Assembly (NCBI GenBank): GCA_037355855.1
Contig: CM074766.1
Location: forward strand, 1,364,001 to 1,428,000
DNA from: Pseudo-nitzschia pungens
Lineage: Eukaryota > Bacillariophyta > Bacillariophyceae > Bacillariales > Bacillariaceae
DNA length: 64,000 nucleotides
Direction: 5' to 3'
Position numbers and translations under genes: made by a program. Every line of letters starts with the position of its first letter. Within the stretch, counting starts at the first letter, position 1. The notes beneath the pieces are model-generated. The model saw only the letters and a list, made by a program, of their open reading frames with translations. It ran no database searches and was not told where the DNA came from. Below are positions 10,651 to 22,380 of the stretch, piece by piece.

Positions 10651-12750
10651 CACGCATGTATGCATGCTTCCATCACTCAAATTTGTAACAACAAATCAGA
10701 CGGTCACAACTATTGTTGATTGAATGACACCGAACCGAACAAAATCCCAGCCCGACACTCCCCAACCTTGATGATTGAACAAGACCATGGCATCGACGCA
10801 AACGGAATGCGAGAACACGGAACCAAGGAGCGAAACGAAACGAAACGAAACCAAATGAATTAGTACAGAACAGAACAGAACCGAACGAATCAAATGAAAA
10901 CAAATGAAAACAATACGCAAAACATCCTACGAATCAAAGGATGGGAACGGATGGACGAATGAATGGATCGAACACGGCGATCGGTCCATTCCCGATTCGG
11001 GTCGTCGATCTCGGACCATTCGTCCTCGTACCACAGCACTCACTGCATGCACCGTAGTTCAGGAACCATTTTCTAACCTCATCAATAGAGCATCCCAATT
11101 TTCACTAGAGTACACGACGTTGCACAAACCTTTTAACAAGCAAGTGATTCCGAAATTCTTACGGGCAGATACGTTGGTTCACTGTTCCGATCGTTTCGAG
11201 ACCAACAACAATGGCAGGACGTAGCAAACGAGGCGTCAAAAATAATAATTACATCAAAGAGTTGAACCTTCGGATGCGACGGACATCGGGACAACGAAAA
11301 TTTTCCGGAGTGAAGACTCGGAATACCCTCTACAGTAATATCTTGTGTCCGGGCCAGAGCGTTCTCGTTATTTTTGGATAATTCCAACCTCTCTGGTAGC
11401 GTACGTGTAGCCAAGAAACTGTTTTCCGAAACAAAATGGAAAATGAAAATTGTTGTTGGATCTGCTATACCGTACATCTGTTGCTGTCTAAACATGAGTA
11501 ACTCAATATGGATTCATGATCATTCGTTGAGGACTTGGGTCGCAGAACCACGGGGGATGACAAACTACTACAGTAGAAGCAATGGTGGTACAACCATGCA
11601 GTGTTGGAACAGATACTTCTAGCAGCACTACTACTAGCACTGAATGCTTCATTTGTCCCATGATCAAAAATTGATTTGTCGATGCTACAATTCAGGAAAC
11701 AGGACGAAGAATAAACGTGGTTTCGCTACTGCCAGCACAACAGGCATGTCCGTCACTTGGTGGCAAAATGCGACGTCTTTCTTAAGTTGTTGCTTTGCTC
11801 GTTGTCACCATGCCCATCTAATGAGATTGAAAAACATTTCACATTCTAATCCGTTGACGCAGTGTTCCTCAATCAAAAGAATATCCTTTTTGATCATTAA
11901 AAGGGGTGAATAAATAAGAGTCATTGTGATTTTTCTCCTGAAAGATTGGTTACAGATGCTGTATACAAAACACACAAAACAGATAATAATTGAACTGATA
12001 GAAATGGTGTAGTAGAGCAATGTGAAAACCATGCTTAGCCGGATGGTCTCCGACAAGTTTCTACTAGATTGTGCCAGAGCATCTGACAATGCCATGTCCA
12101 ATCCTAAAAGAGAGAATTTCGTGCTCAGTTCGTGAAAGACAGAGGCGTCGTGCTTGTTATGATCTTACGTGATCATCGAAAGATTCCAGAACTTCAAAGA
12201 CATGGCATCGCGAAAACTTTCGAAAAGCGAAAAAACAATGTTTGTCTTCGTCGTCCAATCATCAACAAGTGCTCGAACTGAAGAACAATATTCTCTCTTT
12301 CTCTCAGTGTTCGCCACTGTCACAAGTCGGATTGTTCATTCTTGTTTAAAAAACAAAAACGTGTTGGAAGCACTCCCAGTTCAGGCACTTTCAATGATCG
12401 ATACCGCTTTCTTCCAGAAGGGGTTTATCATTTTACGAAAAGGCTTATCAGCAAACAGTGATGATCACGTTTCAAAGTTTCAAAGTACCGCTCCACCAAT
12501 GAATAATTATGTGCAACAACGAGAACACTTTTCTTCGTCGACTTTTCCACGTAAAAATTACATATTGCAGTTATTCTCAGTTTGGCACCGGAGTATCCGT
12601 CTTGTCTGTGCCGGAGTCTCCATAATATTAGTCATAATAATACGACGTAAATTACTTCGTATTTTGTTTGTTCTGTTTGTGTTGAACTCAACCATATGAT
12701 AGCAGTCCACCCACCTACCCAATCCTAATACACCGATAGAACCAGTCAAC
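10651..12750. other. Intergenic, no convincing gene
   Basis: A 176-codon frame at 12169-12699 (+) and a 98-codon frame at 11805-12101 (-) are the only longer frames. Both have AT-driven composition (runs of Ile, Leu, Phe, Lys) and no recognisable domain, so neither is called. GAAAC and GAACA-type short repeats occur at about 10830-10880. Confidence 0.4.
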
Positions 12751-13675
12751 ATGTATTGCGTTGCCAGCATCTCTCAGAGAATCGCTCATTCTCTAGCCTA
12801 CAATCGCATGGGATTACAGAATCTACGAAGCAATGCCCGCTTCATGTCTGCGTTAACAACTCCTCCTTCCCCTGAAAAGAAAAAGGATCGTCGCAAGATC
12901 CATAGCACAGTCGCAACGAAATCAGATGCAACCGCAACGGAAGCCACCACCGATGCCGCGGACAATGAAGGCGGTCACACAGTCTCAAATCGGTTCCTGG
13001 TTACGACCGAAGTGACGATCTCAAAGATTTTCCCAGCAGGCTTTGGATGGCAAACTTCTTCCATCATGGCAGAAAAAGTTTTCGGATTTGCACCCGATAC
13101 CTTGAATTTTGCGTTGACTACTGGAGTCGGGGACGCCCTTGGTGTGCTGGGCGGTCACTGTCTCTATTACAGTGCAAAGAAGGCACTCACAAGAGATGTT
13201 TCTATCAACCTAAACTCCGAGTTCCAAACCGGAGTCCTTCTCGCTTCCGCTGCATTTTGTAGTGGCACTGCATGGCAACCTCTTGTTGATGCCTTGCAGG
13301 GAGCAAATCTGAGCTTTGGGAGCGTCTTTGCCGGTACCTGGGCGGGCTGTGGGTTGGCCTTCTACGCCGGTCTTCGCGCCGGACGCACCATCCTTAGCTG
13401 GATTCCTACCCGCCATCGATGAACCTACCTACGAGAACTCAAAGAACGACGCGTCCCTAAGCTGCGTCATCGGAGGCGCCACGGGTTTCTTCGTGGGAAC
13501 GGATGCCGCCTACCTTCCCGACCAAAACTTTTTGATCCATCTCGTCGGGATTGCGGATGGCACCCCGGATCTTGTCGGTTGCGCCATTGCCGGAACTTCT
13601 ACCTCGATGGGATTTTTCACCAGTCAGTCCGTCTTCAATGTTATTTACCCCTCCGGGAAATGCTGGAATGATTGA
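12751..13675 (+). CDS. Putative mitochondrial membrane protein, needs one +1 frame correction
   Basis: The reading frame from ATG 12751 runs well to about 13395. It then continues in the +1 frame to the stop at 13673-13675. Ignoring one base (for example A13396) joins GLRAGRTIL to AGFLPAIDEPTYENSKND and gives 307 residues. The first 55 residues are rich in Arg, Ser and Ala with few acids (ISQRIAHSLAYNRMGLQ, then RSNARFMS), as in a mitochondrial presequence. The mature part has several Gly/Ala-rich hydrophobic segments (GVGDALGVLGGH, GVLLASAAFCSG, GTWAGCGLAFYAG, CVIGGATGFFVGTD, GCAIAGTSTSMGFF), suggesting a multi-pass inner-membrane protein. The family is not recognised. Both halves look equally protein-like, so an extra base in the assembly or a recent mutation is more likely than two genes. 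Confidence 0.6.
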
Positions 13676-14672
13676 GCAGGTCTGCTCCCGACGTGCCAGC
13701 GGTTTGGCCTTCCGGCAGATGATTCGAGGTCGATCCATTTTGATTTTCTACTTATCCGCACGACACTTTTTGTCTTTTGATCAATTTTCGCTCCCGATGT
13801 AACTGGATGAGACCGGGTGGAGCAGAGACAGTACAAACAATTCCACGATGCTCTCCCAAGGTTGATGATACCAAGTCACATCCTCTTGTCCATTCCTTGG
13901 AACAAACCCTTTTCCTCTACTTTTGATAATTTTTACCGGTTTTGAAATCCACCAATCCGGTGGGCCCTCTTTATAGCATTATTTTTGAATGTATCTTCAA
14001 TGTTCTTTCAAGATTCTACATTGTTAGTGTATTCAAAGTTTTGTTTGGAATCTTCCAATCCTCGACATGGAGATGTAAAAGAGGATTACCAGCATTGTGC
14101 GTTATCTAATTGGAACAGCTATTTTGAAGATAAATACAGGTTTGTATCCCAAATGCTTCTGCTGTCCATCTAACCAATAGAATTCGTCTATAGGTCTAGG
14201 AAGGAGGTAGATCGATTCACAAAGTGGAACAAGAATCTCTGCAAGAGTCTCCTTGAATGAAATCGCACCACCAGCACATACTATGACTGTTGATCCAGCA
14301 CTACTACTACTACTAGTAGTAGTAATAAAGCAAAGCCTTGTACCATGTCAAAGAATAGCAAAGCATACACATTGATCCAATAAACAAATGGCTTTGGTGA
14401 GGCCTTCCCGACCCAGTGATCTTTGGTCTACTGCACCAGCATAATCCAACAAGTCTTGCTGCAAAGTCTCTCGCTTGCTGATTGTCGTTGATTTTATTGA
14501 TTTGTGTTCCATCCTTCTCCTCGTTTTGTTCTCCAGTCACTTCCTTCTTGCTTGCCCGCGCATTCTCTATTTCCTCCTGCATCATCTCTTCATTCATTTC
14601 GTGCATCCGTTCTGTTTTGTTCTCCGTGCATTCCTTCTTGCCACCCATTTCATTCTTCACTCCCTCCTGTAT

Positions 14673-14720
14673 GTTTTGTTTTGTTTTGTTTTGTTTTGTT
14701 TTGTTTTGTTCTGTTCTGTT
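14673..14720. repeat. TTTTG pentanucleotide microsatellite
   Basis: There are about eight copies of TTTTG, with the last ones drifting to TTCTG. The array drives the spurious low-complexity frames in the area. Confidence 0.85.
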
Positions 14721-15665
14721 CGCTTGTGATCGCACTGTAAATTAATTATTGTAGTAGCCGTGAGAATCTTTCTCCTACAACAATGACGAGGGTAACGTGA
14801 TATTGAAGGAGGGACTAGATCCGTGTACGCGTAGGTGTTCTTCCTGCAATCGTCGCAGCCAAGGATGACGCCGCGTCGCTCGAGGACTTGCTTCGGTCCT
14901 GCCTGCGGCATCCTCTCGTTCTTTCGACCGCCATATTCTCGTCGTTGTCCATCGTGAGCGCATCGGTGAATTCGTCCCGGATCCTGTGTTTCTCGCCCCC
15001 ATTTCTTGCTCCGGGATTTCACCGCATGCATTGCCTCGATCGATGCCGTCGTCGGCAACGGCGGCACAGAGCATCCGTAACGCATCGCAATCGATCGAGT
15101 TGGTACTACACAAAGTTACTCGAGACTCGCAGCTGCACCGTGTTCTCGTGACGCGATTCACCCGATTTTAGAGAGCTTGCGGTAAGATTGGTCTCCGACG
15201 CGGGTTTGCCGCAGCTCGATCCGCACCACCGGATTTCGTTCTTTCTTCGGCGGCAGATGGATCCGGTGTGTCAGAGTCCGAAAGGCCGGGCGCGCGGGTG
15301 GTCGGTGTACCGTGCTACACCACATCGGGCTCGAAATCCGTCGGTCATCGCCAGAGCACCCGCGCCCCTCGGGTTCCGTGGGAAGATCACCCCGCCAAGA
15401 AGTTCGCGGAGGAGGAGTTCGTTTTTGGTTGCCGAAAAGACCTGTCTGTCGCGTCGTGTCGGAAGATCCAGCTTCGGGACGGTGTCCTAAGCTTACCGGT
15501 ACAGACTCGGTCTCCCATCGTCGGGGAAGGAATCAATCGAACAATCCAACAGCCCGCGACACGCGGAACGAAGACCGCGGACCGTCACGATCGGTAACCA
15601 AGTCGTGCACGAACAGGACTTAAAAAAGTTGGAGGAACCTACCCGTCCTTACCTGAACTCGTTGG

Positions 15666-15694
15666 TATGTACGTACGTACGTACGTACGTACGT
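15666..15694. repeat. ACGT tetranucleotide microsatellite
   Basis: This is a self-complementary ACGT repeat of about seven units. It can form a hairpin or cruciform. Confidence 0.85.
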
Positions 15695-16278
15695 GCGCTG
15701 GACTGCCCGGTGACGGAAGGAACTCGTTCGTGCATGCAAGACTGAAAATTTCGGAACATGTGCCTCACTGATCACGAGTTCATTAATTACCGTTCAGAGT
15801 GGCGGGTGAGAAAAATGGCATTCATTCACGGATGAAGAACCTACGGTACAAAAATATACTGGTTCATACGTAAGATTACCAGTTGACAGATGATGCCCAT
15901 GGCCCCTCGCAAAAACAGCTGCGGGCGGGATCCTGAATCCTGGTTCTCGGTACGAAGTAAGTAACCTTACCGTAACCTTACGAGTACACGTTTTACGTAC
16001 CGTACGGTATCGTGAATCCAAACGGTAAGATTACAAAGAAGTGACAATTTCACAGTGGTATTGTTGAATACTGAAAATAATAATAATACGAGGCGTCACA
16101 CCGGCGCTGATGATACTGGAATACCGTAGTATTATTACTTTGATGAGAGTCCCATTCTTTGTTTTGACTCTGGAGAGGGCGAGACAGCGCATACAGTAGC
16201 ACAGATCGGCAACTCGTGGGAAGGAACCATCGACCTTGGTTGGTTGGTTTCTTCGCAGTCCGCAAGATCCATTCCGGA

Positions 16279-17848
16279 ATGTCCAACGACGATCCATCGA
16301 TGGACCGCCAGCGACAACCATCGACGAGAACAGCAGCGGTGACGAAAGCGAATCCTTTCGACGGCGCTCTCCCGTTGGCGCTGGGTCGCATTCTCGCTGC
16401 GCTCGCGCTGGTATTTGTGTTTGCGTTCGCTTCTGTCGGAGTCGCCGCGGAGGGAGTCGTGGGAATAGGGCTCGTCCGCGGAAGAACGGGACGGTGCCGC
16501 CGACGCGAGTCCCTCCGCGCTCCGAGAGGAACCGGAGCTTTTTCCCTGGCAAAATTGCTCCGTGGTTCTGGCACCCACCGGAACGAATCGCAACTGGGGC
16601 GTCTTCGCCAATCGCGATTTCGCCCGCGGGGAAATCGTCGACATTTCCCCGCTGACGGTGCCGATTCCGGACGGCGAGGAATCCGTCGAGCGATCCGTCC
16701 TCAACGATTACGTCTACGGCTACATGCGGGTTCACTCGCCGCCCTCGCGGGGACAGCAGCGACACCGGCCAAATCCCCCGATCCTCGAGAAACTCTACGG
16801 CGTCCTCCTCGGCCCGGACATGTTCTACAACCACCATCCGGTCGCACCCAGCGTGGAATTCGTGACCTTTGGGAGGGAACCATCCCGCGACCTCCCGGAT
16901 GCTCTCAATCCACAGGGCTTTGTGGCCAAGCGAAACATCCGGGTCGGGGAAGAGCTCTTTGCCAGCTACAAGGGCAGGGACGACGGGGAAGCGGACTGGT
17001 TCCGAACCCGCGGGGAGGCCATGCAAGTCCCGGCGCAAAACCAGTTGTCGGCGTCGGACCGCCGGGCCTATTGCTCCAAGATCTACGCGGGCATCGGCCT
17101 CCCGTCCTGGAGGGACCGGTTGCTCCCCCTGCTGCCGAGGGAAAGATCGCGGCTGCCCTTTTCCACCGATGGAACGGGGAAGCACCTTGCTCCGTTCGAT
17201 GCCGGGTGGGGAGACGCCAAAACCAGGGTGGACGTCCGAAAGGGGGAGCGACTGGAGATCTCGACGGCCCTCGTGGGGTCCCGCGCCACCACCAGAAACT
17301 CGGCCCTGATGCCGCTGGTCTATGCCTGGGCCGACCTCGAGGAGGACCACAAGGAGGCCCTCAAGCGCTGGGAGGCCAGCGGCGAAGGCGAAGGCGGGTT
17401 GTTGCATCTCCAATACCAGGGACCGGACACGGACTGGAAGCCCGTGCGACGCACGGTTTCCGACTGGGACGACCTGGTGCTGTTCCCGGTGGCCGGATCG
17501 ATCGGAATGGTGAGGAGGAGGGGATCGAATTCGGACGCGAACTGCGAGCTGGTCGTCCGTCCCCCCGAGTTTCTCGGGGGGCAGCTGCACGGGCCGGTGG
17601 GGATCACCGTCGAACTGATCGCCACCATGGACCTGCGAGCGTCGACCACCCTGGTGGTGGACCTGGACGAGACGGTGGCGACCCCCACCGAGTACCAGCT
17701 GCTGTTTCGCGAGCTGAAGCGGACGGGTCAGCCCTTTGCGCGGGACGTCTTTGCGGATCGTCGCCGCCGACGGGAACAGCGACAGCGACAACAGCAAAAC
17801 CGCGCGGGAACGGGCACGAGGGTCACCCTGCCGAGGGAAGAATTGTGA
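16279..17848 (+). CDS. SET-domain protein, upstream paralogue (one frame correction near N-terminus)
   Basis: The frame ending at 17848 is open from 16469 but has no early ATG. Its start (LFPWQNCSVVLAP, GTNRNWGVFANRDF) aligns with the second SET gene at 22381 (SFSWQGCSTFLTP, MGGWAVYAAREF). A hydrophobic segment typical of a signal peptide or anchor (LAALALVFVFAFASVGVAA) lies in the preceding frame after ATG 16279 or 16300, so one skipped base near 16440-16490 would give about 522 residues. SET hallmarks are the N-terminal GVF...DFARGEIV block, an Asn-His motif (FYNHHP) and a C-terminal GEELFASYKGR with the conserved Tyr. The paralogue's NHNAIPN is changed here to NHHPVAPS, so activity may be altered. 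A second conserved region (YCSKIYAGIG, SWRDRLLP, LAPFDAGWGDA, LQYQGPDTDW) follows. Substrate is unknown. Confidence 0.65.
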
Positions 17849-18828
17849 CGAACGGACAAACGAACGAAGGAACGAACGAACGAACGGGCTGTGCCCAACA
17901 TCCCGGAACAGGAACAATGAACTCCGTGGGTCGATTCGACGCGAGAACAATCAACGGAGTGAGATCCAGCGTGCACTCGAGTCGACTCGCGACTTCCGGC
18001 AGCAAACCATTGGTACGACGACAACGAGACAACTGGCGTCATAACCGAAACCTGGAGAACGAACCATATTGTAGGCATGGCTACTCAACGCAACATACCA
18101 AACCCCGATTGCCTCTTTTGAGAGGATCCGAGCAACTGTCTATGGAGTGTATTCAATATCCGAGCAGTGCTGATGCCGCTTCAAACCAAATAAAGATAAA
18201 GCAAATTGCCACATTGAAAACCGATCCTACTAATGCCTTGGTTGTTTGCTATTGGTATTGTTTGCGTTTTAGGTATGGCAAAGTTACACGTCATAAAAGA
18301 ATGCTGTGAATCAATTTTAACCATGATAACGATATCATGGTAACCTTACTTTTTTTGTTCTGTTATGGAAGTGGGCAATCGATCTCAAGAGAGGCCACGA
18401 ATTTGTTCTAGTACGGTACGGTACGGTAGGTGAGACTCACCAGGGACTACAGAAGTACTTGAGGACAATTTGGCAGCTGCATTCGAAGTATTTTTTTGAT
18501 ACTTGTAGTCTACTTCGCGCGCTTCTGTGAATGGTCGCGAATGCTGTGGGGCTTTGATTTGCCTCTCTTGACACGCAATTCTATCACTTAAGGTTTGAAC
18601 AAAACTTTAGTGCGAAAACTCCGAACACTGCACCCCACGAAAGAATCGACATCGTCAGAGAATTACAGCAAATAGATCCTTTTTTTGTCATGCATTAGAG
18701 ATGATTCCCGACATATTTTGAATGCCGTACAAGAAGAATCCATCCAACGGTTCGGAATATAACGAGCTACAACCTGGCTACAAGCACCTTTTCATTCGAT
18801 TCGAGTCATTGCGTTCACGGCAGCAACG
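17849..18828. other. Intergenic, no gene seen
   Basis: The stretch starts with an AACG-rich tract (about 17850-17885). Beyond it no coding signal is visible. A GTAACCTTAC word lies at 18340-18349, and CGGTACGGTACGG occurs near 18415. Confidence 0.5.
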
Positions 18829-20756
18829 ATGACAGATGACGATAGCAACAAACAAAAGCTGTTCTTCACCAGCTCCACGTCGAGGTCACTCCCCCTCGTG
18901 CACGAAAACCATGCTTATCTCGAAGCCTTCACCGGTCTTTACAGCTGCACGCTCAAAGATTACGGCGCTAACGATGACGACTACGAAGACGATGGAGGAT
19001 ATTGCGTCGATCCCGAAGTAGTTGCCGACAAGTATGGTTCGTTTTACAAAGACATTCCGGCGGAGATGGATTTGCCGTTGTTTAATGTTCAATTCTATGT
19101 GTCGCCGAAGAAAAACGAGGACAGCAACCGCAGCAACGCCGATGCTTCGAACAACGACGACGGAAAGAATTATTTGTACGGGGGAACCGCAGACTATCAC
19201 GAAGAATACCCGCTGTACACATGGGAGATATTGCGGGCGGATTTGCCGGGCTCTGCGGACACAACCAACACCAACGGCCTCGAGTTCCAGCCCTATTTTC
19301 GGACGCTCCGAGAGGCCGACTGGAACAACTGCAATTTTGATTGTTGCCCCTTTACTGATGACGTCGATTCGAATGGAATTTATGCACACCGAGACTATCA
19401 TGACAATGCGTTTCTGCATTCCTACATTCGGGCCGCTCCGACAGCCTTTGCCGTCGACCATGAAACCGGAGACGTCTTCATTCGCCTGGCATGGATTTTA
19501 CAAAAACTGTAATCCCGCAAACATGTTTTCGGTGGCAAAGTCACTGGAATGGACCGTTGGCATATCCCGGCTGGTAACGCGAGCGGAAGACCCGACGTGC
19601 ATCCTGCCCCGAACGGAAGACGGGGAGTTCGTTGGGTACTCCGATCTGGAGGATAATTTTGGTCGCTGCACGGTGCCCGTAGCGATCGTCCATCAGGGAA
19701 GCACCGGACATGGCGTGCTGGTTCCGCACGGAGGATTTTCCGTCCTGCCAGCAGTGCAAGAGGCGGAGGATCCACAATTCACCGATGAGAAGATCGCTGA
19801 CAGCAATGACACTTCTGCCAGACCTCACCGAGGCTTCCTAGTGACCACCTTAACGACCGAAAAAGGAGCAACCACAAGCCATGTGTGGGCCATTGCCGAA
19901 GGTGGAGACGTAACACGCAATTTGTACGAGAGACAGCTCGTGACTAGCAACACAATTGATCACATCTTTCTGAATATGAACGTTTGGAATGGTGGCAACC
20001 AAAGATTGCATTACAGTCAAGAAACTGGTCGACCTGATCACCTTTGCCACACGGTTTTTAACAAAGGCATCGATTGTATGCCTATTACAGTGACAGAGGA
20101 CAAGGATATTCTATATCTTCAAAACGAATGGAGATCCGGAAACCGTATTGACAGAATCGCAAGTAAAAACTTTTTGCAAGCCAGGAAAAGCATATTTGAG
20201 CGAGATTGCCGAAAATGATAGTCAAGATAGCCATCATCGAGAACCTCAATTTGAAGAACGATCTACCCTGGTCACAGGTTTGGACGTATTGTGGAATGAA
20301 GAGGACGGCACACCCGATAGGATCTTCTTCGGATGCCGGGGTGGAGACACTGTTGGAAGACTCGGTAGCGTGGACCGTGATGGAAGGAACCTCCGAGAGA
20401 TGTTAAATGGCGCTTATTCCGGGGACGTGGTCTTGTTGCCACGCAAATTAGACCCGATCACAATGGCGCCAATGACTCCATTTGACGACTCGGATGCACA
20501 CAGCGTTACTTCCAATCGAACAAAGTTATCATCAAAGATCTTTACGCAACAATCTTTTGGCATTTCGGCAGCAATTTTCTTTGTGGGCTGCATGATCTCT
20601 TACGCCTTTTTCTGGAAGAACATGCCAAGACGATATAGAACGATGAGTAACAGCAACTACTTTGAGAATAGACGAGAACACTCAAATACCTACATGGAGC
20701 TGCCCATGATAGGTTCTCCGAATGCAACTGTTTCAGTGGATAATCAACTTACCTAA
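18829..20756 (+). CDS. Predicted single-pass membrane protein, possible beta-propeller ectodomain; two frame corrections
   Basis: Three frames follow one another on the same strand: 18829 to about 19490, about 19490 to about 20165, and about 20165 to 20756. Each step is a +1 shift. Joined, they give about 641 residues. Joins are marked by ETGDVFI then AWHGFYKNCNPANMF, and by NGDPETVLTE-like sequence leading to SQVKTFCKPGKAYLSE. The protein is acidic and Asn-rich at the N-terminus and has repeated short blocks (ETGDVFI, GHVWAIAEGG, DHIFLNMNVWNGGNQRLHY, LDVLWNEEDGTPDRIFF) of the kind found in NHL or LDL-receptor-type propellers. One hydrophobic helix lies near the C-terminus (about residues 576-595) with a short basic tail. 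No signal peptide is seen at the chosen ATG, so the true start may lie upstream in another exon. It is not assigned to a family. Confidence 0.5.
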
Positions 20757-22380
20757 AGGCACTCTTCGTTGAATATGAAGGATGGGTGTTTGCCAAATTT
20801 GATTGGCCAAAACTCGGCACAAAACTTCACATCACGATCAAAATATGGCACTGCACTGTGCTGCGGGGATTGCAATGTACAAAATCGTTGAATGAGACTG
20901 AAATGCAGAGTCATTCTTTCCACTCTGAGTAATGGATTTGATTAACTTATGTGCCAGCATATCGTGCAGTTTTGGGAGGCTAGATACAGACTTCTTGCTT
21001 GCTCGAGACTCATTGTACTCCGACAGTACTACTAACATGAAGTGGGCATAATGATAACAGCCACCATTTGGTGCGGAAAGTCATGATGTGTGACCACAAT
21101 TCGATGTATTTCAAGTTTTCGTCGTCGCCATTCTTTTTTTTAATGTTGTTCGATCAAAATAATGTTGCGGAACATGGCACATTGTATTCTGCTACTCCAC
21201 CAACTAATTGAGGAGGCCATGAAAAGCTTTATGTTGGAGCATCGTGCAGCATTACTGGTAGCTACAATGGTAGGGCTTCATAATGGTCTTCTCTAGTTTG
21301 TGACTTCCAAAATACTCATCTTCAATCCCAACAAAACCTAATTTGCAATGAAACCATCACTGCACGAATAGTGCCATGGGTTGAAAGTTGCAAGATGATT
21401 GTGCTTGTCAAACTCTTTTGAGACTCCAGCAGCAGGTACTAATACTACTAGAGGAGTACTACTACTACTACTACTAAGAATAGTACTTGTAGAAGGTAGT
21501 ACGTGTAGTAGTAGTACAAATTCCCTATTCCCTCTACCACCACAGTAAGAAAGCAAAAAGGTGCTTCTGGCTTTCAGAATGTTGGCTGGTAGTACTACCG
21601 GTATCGATCTTGGTTCATCATAATCCTGGTACTAGGAAATTTCTGCAAATTCCACACTCGTACGGTAAGAAGTAAATGTTAACTTTCTTCAGAAGAGAAT
21701 GTTTTTTAAAATTAAAAAAAATCAAATTCCTTATCAGGAAAGAGGGGGAAATTCGCCTTTTATGCATTACTCCTCGTACGTACGTATTCGTATTTTCTAC
21801 TACGTAGTCGTAATTCAATTACGTAGTATTTCGAGATTGATCGCTAGTTTGTTACTGTAATTTGTTACAGTACTTCGTAATAGCCATCCGTCGCCCTCAT
21901 GAAAGTATGACCTTGACATTATCATTATTGTTTTTTGTTTTTTGTTTTTGAGAATGACCTCACGAAACGAACAAGATGATGCCATGACCGTTTGCGTCTC
22001 ACCTATCTCGTTCTTCTCGACGGAAAGGGAAAGAATACGACGACGCACTACGGTAACCCAACCCCACCCGTACGGTTCGTATTTTCCAACTTGCCAAACA
22101 AGACATCCGATTCAAAAGAGTATCCGCCATAGCATTATCATTCCACCGACGTCCCGTTGTAACTTGGCATTGTCTCTATCGGATCAGTGATATCTTGCGG
22201 TGGGAATCTCACCATCGATAACGACGCAGACGACACGAGAAAACCAAACCTTCCGACAAAGCAGAAACAAAAAGAATTTATTGGATAGACGACTGTTGGA
22301 CAATGCGACATAATTGGTCGATATTTAGAAGGTTCGGATACACAGTGATCACAATAGCTCTTGGCGGAGAATATACCAGG
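20757..22380. other. Intergenic, no gene seen
   Basis: The stretch is AT-rich. A CTA/TAG trinucleotide tract lies near 21435-21480. CGTACGTACG and TACGTAGT words occur near 21775-21830. The 22303 ATG is an in-frame alternative start for the gene that follows, but it would place 26 residues ahead of a clear signal peptide. Confidence 0.5.

Larger units (their letters stand above)
13676..16215. other. Intergenic with simple repeats and a GC-rich patch
   Basis: 14313-14750 is a low-complexity stretch ending in a TTTTG pentanucleotide array. 14775-15620 is GC-richer and carries overlapping frames on both strands (14775-15161 on minus; 15188-15623 on plus). One minus reading (CATGCAGTG...MDNDENMAVERTRG region) would need a frame correction at a G-run, so a decayed gene is possible but not shown. 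An ACGT tetranucleotide tract lies at 15666-15694. Two tandem GTAACCTTAC words are at 15961 and 15972. Confidence 0.4.

Noticed and set aside
12169..12699. 176-codon plus-strand frame as a small gene
   Set aside because: AT-driven composition, no domain, no targeting signal, and no splice partner. It could be checked by RNA-seq.
14313..14735. 140-codon Lys/Asn/Glu-rich minus-strand frame
   Set aside because: It is generated by the TTTTG repeat and neighbouring pyrimidine-rich DNA.
16031..17950. 639-codon minus-strand frame
   Set aside because: It is the antisense shadow of the SET-domain gene. It lacks any domain, and its composition follows the GC-rich codons of the plus strand.
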